64,000 nucleotides of DNA from positions 52,691 through 116,690 of the forward strand of contig CAYWXL010000005.1 in assembly GCA_964461995.1 (NCBI GenBank). The letters are read 5' to 3'. A program made the position numbers and the translations under genes. Origin of the DNA: JALSRK01 sp964461995. GTDB taxonomy: Bacteria > Acidobacteriota > Terriglobia > Bryobacterales > Bryobacteraceae. The notes beneath the pieces are model-generated. The model ran no database searches, was not told the DNA's origin, and worked only from the letters and a program-made list of their open reading frames with translations. This document shows positions 9,222 through 17,811 of this stretch, in pieces (position 1 is the first letter of the stretch; each line of letters begins with the position of its first letter).

Positions 9222-10475
9222 ATGTTCCGGGAGATCTTGCGGCAATCGATCCAGGCTCTGCTCAGAAGCCCTGCGCGCACTTTCCTGACCATGCTGGGAA
9301 TCGTCTGGGGCGTCGTGGCGGTGGCGCTGTTGCTGGCCTACGGCTCGAGTTTCCGCTCCATCATGGTCGCCGGGTTCGACGCGTTAGGCCGCAGCGTGGT
9401 GATCTGCTTGCCGGGACAGACCAGCGAGCAGGCCGGCGGGGAGCGCGCCGGCCGTCCGGTCCGCTTCGAACAGGCCGACGTCGAGGCGATTCTCGCCGAG
9501 GTTCCGCTGGTGAAGACTGCCTGCCTGGAGACGATCCAATGGCGGCCTGTCTCTTACGGGACGCGCATGTCGAACAACGCGGTCCGCGGCGTCTGTCCGG
9601 AGTACGGCCGCATGCGCAACGAAATCCCCGCCGAGGGGCGCTGGATCTCGCCCGAAGACCTGCTCGAGCGCCGCCGCGTGGCCTTTTTGGGCTACGCGGT
9701 GGGACGGAAGCTCTTCCGCGGCCGGCCGGCGGTGGGTGAGACGATCCGCATCGGGCGCATGCGCTTCACCGTCATTGGGGTGATGGCGAAGAAGATCCAG
9801 TTCGCCAACTACTTCTCGAGCGACGACGAGAGCGTTTTCATCCCGTACTCAACGGCCGGCGACCTCTGGGACAACCGCTACGGTACGGTGCTGCTGTTCG
9901 AGACCGTAAATCCGGCTTTCGAGGCCCGGGCCATCCGCCAGGTGCGCGCGGCCATCGCCAAGCGGCAACGCTTCTCGCCCACCGACGAGCGCGCCTTCAC
10001 GGCCTTCGGACGCCAGCAGTTCCGGCCAATCGTCGAAGGCATCACGAGGGGCTTGCAAGGGCTGCTGCTCGTCATCGGCGTCTTGACGCTCGGCATCGGC
10101 GGCGTGGGGGTGATGAACATCATGCTGGTTTCCATCGACGAGCGGATCCGGGAGATCGGGCTGCGCCGCGCCCTGGGGGCCAGGCGTTGGCACATTCAAC
10201 TGCAGTTCTTGAGCGAAGCGCTGGTGATCACGCTGATCGGCGGCGCGGCCGGGCTGCTGATCGCCTGCGGCTTGTCGGCGCTCATCGGGCCGATCCCGCT
10301 TCTCGGGCCGCTCTTCGACGACACCTCGGGCAAGGGGGACATTCATCTGGTCATCTCGCCGATAACCGTCGCCGTTTCTGTGTTCGTGCTTCTGTTGGTA
10401 GGCCTGCTGAGCGGCATGATTCCCGCTTCCCGGGCCGCCCGCCTCGATCCGGCCCAGGCGCTGCGGTACGAGTGA
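9222..10475 (+). CDS. ABC transporter permease, MacB/FtsX type (second of pair)
   Basis: 417 residues, the same length and layout as the preceding permease: N-terminal helix (TFLTMLGIVWGVVAVALLLA), periplasmic domain, and the C-terminal motif GGVGVMNIMLVSIDERIREI. Both contain a matching stretch early in the periplasmic domain (PGRTSMQAGGMRAGR versus PGQTSEQAGGERAGR), so they are tandem paralogues that probably form a heterodimer. No nucleotide-binding subunit is encoded in this operon; one must come from elsewhere. The gene ends about 65 bases before the convergent winged-helix/PD40 gene. Confidence 0.9.
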   Translation: MFREILRQSIQALLRSPARTFLTMLGIVWGVVAVALLLAYGSSFRSIMVAGFDALGRSVVICLPGQTSEQAGGERAGRPVRFEQADVEAILAEVPLVKTACLETIQWRPVSYGTRMSNNAVRGVCPEYGRMRNEIPAEGRWISPEDLLERRRVAFLGYAVGRKLFRGRPAVGETIRIGRMRFTVIGVMAKKIQFANYFSSDDESVFIPYSTAGDLWDNRYGTVLLFETVNPAFEARAIRQVRAAIAKRQRFSPTDERAFTAFGRQQFRPIVEGITRGLQGLLLVIGVLTLGIGGVGVMNIMLVSIDERIREIGLRRALGARRWHIQLQFLSEALVITLIGGAAGLLIACGLSALIGPIPLLGPLFDDTSGKGDIHLVISPITVAVSVFVLLLVGLLSGMIPASRAARLDPAQALRYE

Positions 10476-10507
10476 AGGGAAGGTGGCCTTGCCATCGCAT
10501 GCTCCGA

Positions 10508-10532
10508 GGCGCTCCCTGCGGGAGAGTGCGCC
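10508..10532. terminator. candidate bidirectional terminator hairpin
   Basis: Between two convergent genes. GGCGCTCCC (10508-10516) faces GGGAG (10520-10524) and GCGCC (10528-10532), giving a GC-rich stem with a 3-base internal bulge. No T-run follows on either strand, so it may be weak or require Rho. Confidence 0.3.
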
Positions 10533-10539
10533 GAGCGGG

Positions 10540-12738
10540 TCAGCGGAAGTTCTCCACCATGACGATGTTGGTTTCGTCTTCGTTGGCCCGCACGTACAAC
10601 AACCAGCGGCCGTCCCGGCTGACTGAACAGCCACTGTCGATCACTCGGCCTGTCCCAAGATCGGCCACCTCCCGAACCCGGGACCCGTCATACGAGGAAA
10701 ATTTCACCGACCAGACCTGCTCCAAAGGCTGGACTTCCCTCCACTTGAGGAAAAACACTCCCTGTTCCGTGGGCGCCCAATTCCTTGAGTTTTCCCACTG
10801 CAGGTCTTCCAGAAACAGCGTCTCTTCGCCCCCTTTCACTGGGACCCTCCAAAGTCCGGGCACGCCCCGCCGCGTGTAATACAGGAACCTGCCGTCCGGT
10901 GATTCCACCCCCTCGTAGCCGCCGTTCCGCGTGACCTGAACCATCTCGCCGCCCCCGGCGGAAATCTTCCAGATTTGCGCGGTCCCCGAGCGGTCAGACC
11001 CGAAGTACACCCACCGTCCATCCCAGGACCAGCTTGGGCGGATGTCCTCGCTGCTGTCGGTCACCAAGGGCCGTGGCGCGCTTCCGTCCACCCCGACGAC
11101 GTAAATGTCCCAGTTCCCTTCCAGCATCGAATCGAAGGCGATTTGCCGGCTGTCTGGTGACCAGCGCGGGCTGCCGAGCTGTTTCGGAAAAGAGACCAGG
11201 CGGACGGCGTGGCTCCCGTCCGGATTGCTCGTCCACAGTTCACCCCCACGGGAGGAGTTGAAGACGAAGACCAGCCGGGAGCCGTCCGGGGATAGCCGCG
11301 GGGTGGAGGCGGAGCGAACGGGAAGGTCCAAGCGCTCCGGGATGCGCCCTTCGTACCATGTTTCACCGAGCGGGAAACGCCAAATCGCGTTGTCTGTAGC
11401 GAAACGTACGAAAGCCAGGCGATTGCCCGCTGGTGAGACGGTGGGAAGAATGGCGTTAGCCCCGGCTCCAGTAATCCGGACAGGGTCGCCGCCGGCAACA
11501 GGGACTTTCCAGAGCGTCGTTTCTCCCCGGCGGTTCGAAGAAAAGATGATGTGGCGTCCGTCCGGCGTCCACGCCAGCCCTCGGATCTTGCGGTTGTCAT
11601 GAGTCAGCCGCTGGGGCCCACCGCCGGTCAGCGGAACCACGTAGAGATCCCCAAGGAGCCCGGCGGTTCTCCGGATGAACGCCAGCAACCGTCCGTCCGG
11701 AGAGATTGCAGGGCTGCTGTCGCCAGGAGAGTTCTCCGGCGGCCAAGTTACTCTCAGGCTGTCACGGGCATCGATCATTCGAAGATAGATGCTGAACGGA
11801 TCCGCCGGGGACTCTTTGTCCACGTACGCCAGCACCTCCCCATCCGGGGACCATGAGAGGCGCTCTGCGGCAGGAACGCCCGCAAATGCCGAGGCAGGGC
11901 TAGGCGGACCGAAATTCATTCCCATCACGCGAATTTCGTGCCAGCCGTGGGTCGAAACAACGTAGATTGCAGCGGTGTCTCCCGCACGGCGGTAGAAGGC
12001 GATCTGGGAGCCGTCCGGCGAATACGCCGGTGCGAAGTCGTCACCCGGGCTTTCGGTGACCCGGTGCGGCGTCTCGGAATCTATTGCCTGAATGTAGATG
12101 TCGTAGTTGCCCCGGCCTTCGCCGTTCCAAGCGAAGGCTAGCGTCGTGCCGTCTGGAGAAAAACAGGGAGTAGTTTCGGACCCTAGGAAACCGGTGAACG
12201 GGCTCGGCGTCAGCGGGGCGCTGATTTCTGATGCCGGTCCTCCACGAAACCATGCTACAGCGCCGGCAATCACTACAGCCAGGCCGGCCGCGGCGATCGG
12301 GGCCGCCATCCGTTTGATTCCCGGCGCGGAAACCGGGAAAGGAGGCTCTCTGGTTGCCGGGGGCGGTGGGCCGATTCTTTCCACGGGAGCCAGGAACCGG
12401 TAGCCTCGCCGCGGGACGGTCTCGACGAAGCGTGGATTCTCGGCTGAATCGCCGAGCGCTTCCCGAAGCTTGTTGACAGCCGTATTCAGGCAGTGATTGA
12501 AATCGACGAACGTATTCTCGGGCCAAAGCTTCCGACGCAGCGTCTCCCGGGTAACGATTTCTCCCGGACGCTCTAACAGCAGGAGCAGAATCTGGAAAGG
12601 CTGCCCGGTAAGCCGGATTTTGATGCCGTTCTTGCGCAGTTCCTCGGCAGCGGGGATGACCTCGAACGTGCCGAAACGAAGAACCAGTTTTGAGGCGGCG
12701 CTCCCGGGGAGCACAGGACTCTGTTCCTTGGCTTTCAT
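10540..12738 (-). CDS. membrane-anchored winged-helix regulator with PD40/TolB-like propeller
   Basis: 732 residues. Residues 18-118 form an OmpR/PhoB-type winged-helix DNA-binding domain (LTGQPFQILLLLLERPGEIV; FVETVPRRGYRF at the wing). A proline-rich linker leads to one membrane helix (about 145-164, AAPIAAAGLAVVIAGAVAWF). The remainder is a run of about ten WD40-like PD40 units with the typical SPDG / W(S/T)PDG cores, predicted outside the membrane. The layout matches CadC-like one-component regulators: an external sensor propeller joined directly to a cytoplasmic DNA-binding domain, without a phosphorylation site. It is divergent from the TonB-dependent receptor, sharing a 355-base intergenic region, so it may control that gene; this is inference. 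Confidence 0.88.
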   Translation of the reverse strand: MKAKEQSPVLPGSAASKLVLRFGTFEVIPAAEELRKNGIKIRLTGQPFQILLLLLERPGEIVTRETLRRKLWPENTFVDFNHCLNTAVNKLREALGDSAENPRFVETVPRRGYRFLAPVERIGPPPPATREPPFPVSAPGIKRMAAPIAAAGLAVVIAGAVAWFRGGPASEISAPLTPSPFTGFLGSETTPCFSPDGTTLAFAWNGEGRGNYDIYIQAIDSETPHRVTESPGDDFAPAYSPDGSQIAFYRRAGDTAAIYVVSTHGWHEIRVMGMNFGPPSPASAFAGVPAAERLSWSPDGEVLAYVDKESPADPFSIYLRMIDARDSLRVTWPPENSPGDSSPAISPDGRLLAFIRRTAGLLGDLYVVPLTGGGPQRLTHDNRKIRGLAWTPDGRHIIFSSNRRGETTLWKVPVAGGDPVRITGAGANAILPTVSPAGNRLAFVRFATDNAIWRFPLGETWYEGRIPERLDLPVRSASTPRLSPDGSRLVFVFNSSRGGELWTSNPDGSHAVRLVSFPKQLGSPRWSPDSRQIAFDSMLEGNWDIYVVGVDGSAPRPLVTDSSEDIRPSWSWDGRWVYFGSDRSGTAQIWKISAGGGEMVQVTRNGGYEGVESPDGRFLYYTRRGVPGLWRVPVKGGEETLFLEDLQWENSRNWAPTEQGVFFLKWREVQPLEQVWSVKFSSYDGSRVREVADLGTGRVIDSGCSVSRDGRWLLYVRANEDETNIVMVENFR

Positions 12739-13093
12739 TCCTGGGTCACACGCTTCGCCCTGCCTGGATTATATCCACCCTCGACTTGGCGGACAAGGTC
12801 TCGCGGGCGGCTGACATGGGCCCGTAACCCCCGTGGCTTCACGAAGTTTGCCGCTGAGGTCCGGCTGTCTTCTTCCGCCGCCGGTTTGACTCTTTTATGA
12901 GTTGACTCCGCCGCAAGGATGCCTCTAAATCGAGTTGCTCCAGGCGAGCCGCGAGGCTGCGCTTTTGCAGCCGCGCGGAGGGGCGCGGACGCGACGCTCG
13001 ATTTCTGCCTGTTCCCCTTACCCACAGAGGCGTCAGCCGCCGCCCTCGGCCTGTAGGAGGTTTGATTTCGGATCACGAAACGAGAGGTGTTTG
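12739..13093. other. 355-base divergent intergenic region (regulator / TonB receptor)
   Basis: No gene is supported here. It must hold the promoters of both flanking genes. Visible elements are a -35/-10-like pair at 12902-12929, a hairpin GGCTGC-(6)-GCAGCC at 12955-12972 in the presumed leader of the receptor mRNA, and a ribosome-binding site GAGAGGTG just before ATG 13094. The open frame running through the region to 12935 lacks coding character. Confidence 0.5.
12902..12929 (+). promoter_or_regulatory. candidate sigma-70-type promoter of the TonB-dependent receptor
   Basis: TTGACT at 12902-12907 (5 of 6 to the -35 consensus), a 16-base spacer, then TCTAAA at 12924-12929 (4 of 6 to the -10). 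It would give an approximately 155-base leader before ATG 13094. A second TTGACT lies just upstream. Only moderate matches, hence low confidence. Confidence 0.35.
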
Positions 13094-16000
13094 ATGACAG
13101 TTTCGAAAACCAACTGGCTTTTTGTGATGGGTTTTGGCGCCTTGATCTGCTTGATCATTTTGATCATCGCTGCTCCGGTCCAGGCGCAAGACCCGCGAGC
13201 CACGTTCACCGGTTTGGTGACGGATTCATCCGGCGCGGTGATCCCAGGAGTCAAGGTGACCGCCATCAACGATGCCACCGGGGTGACGATCTCAACGACG
13301 ACGAACGAAGTCGGCAACTACGTAATCCCTTTCCTGCCCATCGGAACCTACACGCTGACTGCGGAAGCTCCCGGTTTCAAGAAATATTCCCGGTCCGGAC
13401 TCCGGCTCCGCGTCACTGAGGTGGCCGAAGTGGACATCAGTTTGGAACTCGGCGAGATCACCGAGACGATCGAGGTGAGTTCCACCGCGCCGCTGCTGGA
13501 CACTGCCGGCGCAACCCTTGGCCAGGTCGTTGACGAGAAGCGCGTGACGGAGCTGCCCTTGTATGCCGGGAACCCGCTGGAACTGATTTTCATTACTCCA
13601 GGAATGGTCAACACCCGTTCCACCATGCCGCGGCAGCATGCGCCGTGGAACAACCTCGTAGTGGAATCCAACGGCAATGCCGGCAGGAGCAATGATTTCA
13701 CGATTGATGGGGTCCCGAACACGTTTCCGAACCAAGGGGGAGACGGCGTAAGGCCAGCCTTCAGCCCGCCTACCACGGCCGTCAGCGAGTTCCGAATCGA
13801 GACCAGCCCGTTTGATGCGAGCATCGGGCACACGCTGGGAGCTTCGGTCAACGTGAGTACCAAGAGCGGCACCAACAACTTCCACGGCGGCATCCACTGG
13901 TACCACAAGAACAGTGCACTCTCGGCGCCGACCTTCTTCGACAACCGCTACGGGGCCGAGAAGCCGGTCTGGCAGTTCAACCGCTACGGCGCTGATATCG
14001 GCGGTCCTGTGCTTTTGCCCAAATACAATGGCCGGAACAAGACCTTCTTCTTCTACACTTACGAAGGCAACAGATGGACGATTCCCGAACCGCGCACCGA
14101 CACCGTCCCCACTGCGGCTCAGCGGAATGGCGATTTTTCCCAACTGCTGGCTATCGGCGGCCAGTATCAAATCTACGATCCTTATTCGGCTCAGCCGGCT
14201 CCCGGAGGCCGCTTGCAGCGCATGCCGTTCCCCGGCAACATCGTGCCCCAGAACCTTTTCGATCCGGCAGGGAGGAGTCTTGCCAACCTGTATCCGATGC
14301 CGAACCAACCAGGAACGATTGACGGCGAAGACAACTACTTCACCCCGGCGGTCGCTTCGGAAGACTACTACGTCCACCTCGCGCGTGTGGACCACGTCTT
14401 CAACGACGCCAACCGGCTGTTCGTGCGGTTCCAGTACGACAACTGGGTGGAAGACCAGTTACGACGCCTCGGTCCGAACAACCCGGCCTCGGGGGTCTTT
14501 ACCAAGGCTCGAAACAAAGGGCTCGCGCTTGACTACGTGCGCGTTCTCAACGCGATGACCGTGTTCAACTTCCGTTACGGCCTCACTTACCAGATCCGGT
14601 CCGACAACCGGGTGAGTCAGGGCATCGACCTGACGACGCTGGGCTTTTCCCAGAATTTGACCAGACTCATTGACCAAGAATACGCCACCATTCCCTACAC
14701 CAGAACCGACGGTTATGCCCGGATCTCCCGTTTCTGGGACGGCGACGGGTACAACACGGGGCTAACCCACAGCTTCAACGGCAACTTCACCCACATGCAC
14801 GGGAAGCACAACTTGAAATTCGGCGTAAGTTTCCGTGGTTACCGGGCCAACGGGAACCGGTTCCCCTTCGCCACCTCGCCGTTCTTCCGTAACCGCGACA
14901 CGTTCACTCGGGGGCCCTTGGACAGTTCCGGCGGCGCGCCCATCGGGCAGGCCATGGCGGCGCTGTTGATGGGGTTGCCGACCAGCGGTTTCATGGAACT
15001 AGAGCCCAGCTACGCGATGGACGGCCCTTCGCTGGGGCTCTACTTCCAGGATGATTGGAAGGTGACGGCGAAGCTGACGATCAATGTCGGTCTTCGCTGG
15101 GAGTACGATCTGCCGGTTACCGAGCGTTACGACCGCCTCGTGGATAGTTTCGCCGCCGACGTCTCGAACCCCATCGAGGAGCAGGCCCGGGCCAACTACG
15201 CCCAGAACCCGATCCCGGAGATCGCGCCGGAAGACTTCCGCGTTCTGGGCGGCATCACCTGGGTGACCCAGACCGGAACCCGTACTCCGTTCGAGCGTGA
15301 CAAGACGAACTTCATGCCTCGTATCGGCCTGGCCTACCAGCTCACACGGACGACCGTCCTGCGGGCTGGCTACGGCATCTTCTACGACACGGTGGGAGTC
15401 AACCGGACCCGGGCGATCCAGACCGGCTATTCGCAGTCCACGCCTGTCCAAGTCACCCTGGACGGGGGCGAAACGTTCGTCACGACGATGTCGGATCCTT
15501 TCCCTGACGGTCTCTTGCAACCTGCGGGACCGAGCGGAGGGCTGACGACAAACCTGGGCCAGTCACTCGAGTACTACCGTGGCCGCCGGCACAACCCCTA
15601 CGCGCAACGCTGGAGCTTCGGCCTGCAGCAGTTGCTGCCGGGTAACTTCTTGCTCGAAGCCACTTACGTCGGGAACCGGGGCACCCGGCTCGAGACGGCG
15701 CGGGAAATGAACGCCGTGCCGGCCCAGTACCTGAGCCGTGAGTTCTTCCGGGATCAGGAGACGATCGATTACCTTTCGGAGAGGTTCCCCAACCCGTTTT
15801 TCGGCACCGATCCCATCTACGGCTCGAAGATCTCCCGTGCAGGTCTGCTGAAGCCCTACCCGCACTTCGGCAGCATCCAGTACGACGACAACGTCGGTTA
15901 TTCCTGGTATCACGCTCTCCAGGCCAGAGTGGAGAAACGTTTCTCGCACGGTCTCACATTCCAACTCGCTTACACATTCTCGAAATTCATGGAGGCGATG

Positions 16001-16588
16001 GAATTCCTGAATCCCAGTGATCCCATGCCGTACGAGTCACTCTCGAACACCGACCGGCCCCAGATCGTTTCGATCACGGGGATCTGGGAGTTGCCGTTCG
16101 GCCGCGGCCGGCAGTTCGGGGCGAACATGTCGCCAGTCTTGGACACCCTGGTGGGAGGCTGGCAGCTCGGCGTCATTTACCGCTACCAGTCGGGCGAACC
16201 GCTTGAGTTCGGTGACGCGATCTTCGTCGGCGACATCAAGGATATTTACCTGCCGCCGGACCAGAGAACTGTGGACCGCTGGTTCAACGTGGATGCCGGA
16301 TTCAACCGGAACCGCAGCGAACAGCGCGCGTTCAATCTGCGTCGCTTCCCCCTTCGCTTCGGGCACGTCCGCGGAGCCGGCCAGAACCGCTGGGACATCT
16401 CGGTCAAGAAGAACTTCCAACTGACCGAGGCCTTGCGGTTGGAGTTCCGTGTCGAGGCGATTAACGCGATGAACCACCCGATCTTTCGCGCGCCGCGCAC
16501 TGACCCGACAAGATCAAACTTCGGTCGCGTCACAAGCGTCGCCTGGCAAGGGCGTGAGTTCCAGCTCGCCATGAAACTCCGGTTCTGA
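13094..16588 (+). CDS. TonB-dependent receptor, Oar-like with carboxypeptidase-regulatory-like N-domain
   Basis: 1,164 residues from ATG 13094, which has GAGAGGTG upstream; the upstream extension of the frame is non-coding. Signal peptide 1-32 ends APVQAQ. Residues 35-115 are a carboxypeptidase-regulatory-like/CnaB-type domain (GLVTDSSGAVIPGVKVTAIN). A plug domain follows (about 120-250; TIDGVPNTFPN) and then a very large 22-strand-type barrel ending in the aromatic-terminated strand FQLAMKLRF. This is the typical acidobacterial Oar/SusC-like receptor, which imports large ligands such as oligosaccharides across the outer membrane using TonB energy. A strong terminator follows. No SusD-like partner is present. 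Confidence 0.93.
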   Translation: MTVSKTNWLFVMGFGALICLIILIIAAPVQAQDPRATFTGLVTDSSGAVIPGVKVTAINDATGVTISTTTNEVGNYVIPFLPIGTYTLTAEAPGFKKYSRSGLRLRVTEVAEVDISLELGEITETIEVSSTAPLLDTAGATLGQVVDEKRVTELPLYAGNPLELIFITPGMVNTRSTMPRQHAPWNNLVVESNGNAGRSNDFTIDGVPNTFPNQGGDGVRPAFSPPTTAVSEFRIETSPFDASIGHTLGASVNVSTKSGTNNFHGGIHWYHKNSALSAPTFFDNRYGAEKPVWQFNRYGADIGGPVLLPKYNGRNKTFFFYTYEGNRWTIPEPRTDTVPTAAQRNGDFSQLLAIGGQYQIYDPYSAQPAPGGRLQRMPFPGNIVPQNLFDPAGRSLANLYPMPNQPGTIDGEDNYFTPAVASEDYYVHLARVDHVFNDANRLFVRFQYDNWVEDQLRRLGPNNPASGVFTKARNKGLALDYVRVLNAMTVFNFRYGLTYQIRSDNRVSQGIDLTTLGFSQNLTRLIDQEYATIPYTRTDGYARISRFWDGDGYNTGLTHSFNGNFTHMHGKHNLKFGVSFRGYRANGNRFPFATSPFFRNRDTFTRGPLDSSGGAPIGQAMAALLMGLPTSGFMELEPSYAMDGPSLGLYFQDDWKVTAKLTINVGLRWEYDLPVTERYDRLVDSFAADVSNPIEEQARANYAQNPIPEIAPEDFRVLGGITWVTQTGTRTPFERDKTNFMPRIGLAYQLTRTTVLRAGYGIFYDTVGVNRTRAIQTGYSQSTPVQVTLDGGETFVTTMSDPFPDGLLQPAGPSGGLTTNLGQSLEYYRGRRHNPYAQRWSFGLQQLLPGNFLLEATYVGNRGTRLETAREMNAVPAQYLSREFFRDQETIDYLSERFPNPFFGTDPIYGSKISRAGLLKPYPHFGSIQYDDNVGYSWYHALQARVEKRFSHGLTFQLAYTFSKFMEAMEFLNPSDPMPYESLSNTDRPQIVSITGIWELPFGRGRQFGANMSPVLDTLVGGWQLGVIYRYQSGEPLEFGDAIFVGDIKDIYLPPDQRTVDRWFNVDAGFNRNRSEQRAFNLRRFPLRFGHVRGAGQNRWDISVKKNFQLTEALRLEFRVEAINAMNHPIFRAPRTDPTRSNFGRVTSVAWQGREFQLAMKLRF

Positions 16589-16607
16589 TCCGCTCCCCAG
16601 GCGGTAG

Positions 16608-16649
16608 CGAGGCCCGCCGTTCCACCCCCAGCGGCGGGCCTCGGTTTTT
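16608..16649 (+). terminator. Rho-independent terminator after the TonB receptor
   Basis: A perfect 12-bp inverted repeat: CGAGGCCCGCCG at 16608-16619 and CGGCGGGCCTCG at 16632-16643, with a 12-base loop and a T5 run at 16645-16649. It separates the receptor from the following hydrolase cluster. Confidence 0.9.
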
Positions 16650-16695
16650 CCGGCGGCCTGCGCCGCCCCGGCGTGGTTTTAGACAGAATTGCATC

Positions 16696-17811
16696 ATGAA
16701 GTTTGCTTCGTTTCGCTCAGCAGCCGGGCTCGTGGCTCTCCTTTCAGCGTCCGCCGGCCTGCCGGCTCAGTCTTCCAGCCTTCTTCTGCGGGATTGGGAG
16801 CCCAAGAGCCAGATGGTCGTCAAGAGGACCACGATTCTCAGGCCAAAGTTCCCGGTGATCGACATCCACAACCACCTCAGAGAACTCGACAAAGCCGAGG
16901 AATACCTGGCGGAGATGGACAAAGCCGGCGTCTGGAAGTGCGTGAGTCTCGACGCCAGGTCCGCCGGCGACTTTTACAAGGAACACATCCGCGTCTCCCA
17001 CGCCGTCGCCAAGGACCGCTTCGTGCTGTTCTTCCGGCCGGACTTCAGCAAGATCGACGAACCGGACTTCGGGCGCCGCGAAGCCGAAAAGCTGGAGGAG
17101 GCCGTCCGGATGGGCGTCCGGGGCTTGAAGATCGCCAAATCCCTCGGCCTGACCTACAGAGACAAGACCGGCCGGCTGGTGCCGGTCGATGATCCCCGTC
17201 TCGACCCGATCTGGGCCAAGTGCGGCGAGCTGGGAATCCCGGTGATGATCCACGTCTCGGACCCGAAGGCCTTTTTCGTCCCGCTGGACCGTTTCAACGA
17301 GCGCTGGGACGCCCTCCACCTGCGGCCGGACTGGCTCTTCTACGGCGACCAGTTCCCTTCGAAAGAAGAGCTCCTCGAACAGCGCAACCGCGTCATCGCC
17401 CGCCACCCGGAGACCGTTTTCATTGGTGCTCATGTCGGCAACCTGCCGGAGGAGCTGCACCAGGTGGCCAAGTGGCTGGATGTCTACCCCAACTTCTACG
17501 TGGACATCGACGCCCGGATGGGCGAATTGGGCCGCCAGCCGTACACGGCGCGCAGGTTCATGATCCACTACCAAGACAGGATCCTGTTCGGGACCGACAC
17601 GCCGCCCAACGCGGAGGCCTACCGCGTCTACTACCGGTTCCTCGAAACCGACGACGAATACTTCGATCCGAACCCCGCCCACCCCTACCAGGGCCGTTGG
17701 ATGGTGTATGGCCTCTACCTTCCGGACGAGGTGTTGGAGAAGATCTACAACAAGAACGCCCTGAAAATCTTCGCGAAGTTCCGGGGCGTCCGGCGAGGAG
17801 ACGAACGATGA
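16696..17811 (+). CDS. exported amidohydrolase family 2 (Amidohydro_2) protein
   Basis: 371 residues with an N-terminal signal-like segment (SAAGLVALLSASAGLPAQ). The TIM-barrel metal motifs are visible: DIHNH near residue 57, a central His in MIHVSDP (about 185), FIGAHVG (about 240) and FGTDTPP (about 298), where the Asp is the catalytic metal ligand. Relatives hydrolyse lactones or amides, or decarboxylate ring acids; the substrate cannot be inferred. It overlaps the next gene by ATGA, so the two are translationally coupled. Confidence 0.85.
   Translation: MKFASFRSAAGLVALLSASAGLPAQSSSLLLRDWEPKSQMVVKRTTILRPKFPVIDIHNHLRELDKAEEYLAEMDKAGVWKCVSLDARSAGDFYKEHIRVSHAVAKDRFVLFFRPDFSKIDEPDFGRREAEKLEEAVRMGVRGLKIAKSLGLTYRDKTGRLVPVDDPRLDPIWAKCGELGIPVMIHVSDPKAFFVPLDRFNERWDALHLRPDWLFYGDQFPSKEELLEQRNRVIARHPETVFIGAHVGNLPEELHQVAKWLDVYPNFYVDIDARMGELGRQPYTARRFMIHYQDRILFGTDTPPNAEAYRVYYRFLETDDEYFDPNPAHPYQGRWMVYGLYLPDEVLEKIYNKNALKIFAKFRGVRRGDER

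Noticed and set aside
12935..13093. Upstream extension of the receptor frame
   Set aside because: ATG 13094 has its own ribosome-binding site and a proper signal peptide; the extension is Arg-rich non-coding-like sequence.
13292..14395. 367-codon open frame on the minus strand
   Set aside because: Antisense to the plug and early barrel of the TonB receptor; no recognisable product.
17220..17807. N-terminal extension of the GH109-like protein's frame
   Set aside because: It overlaps the amidohydrolase gene in another frame, and a Tat signal begins precisely at ATG 17808.
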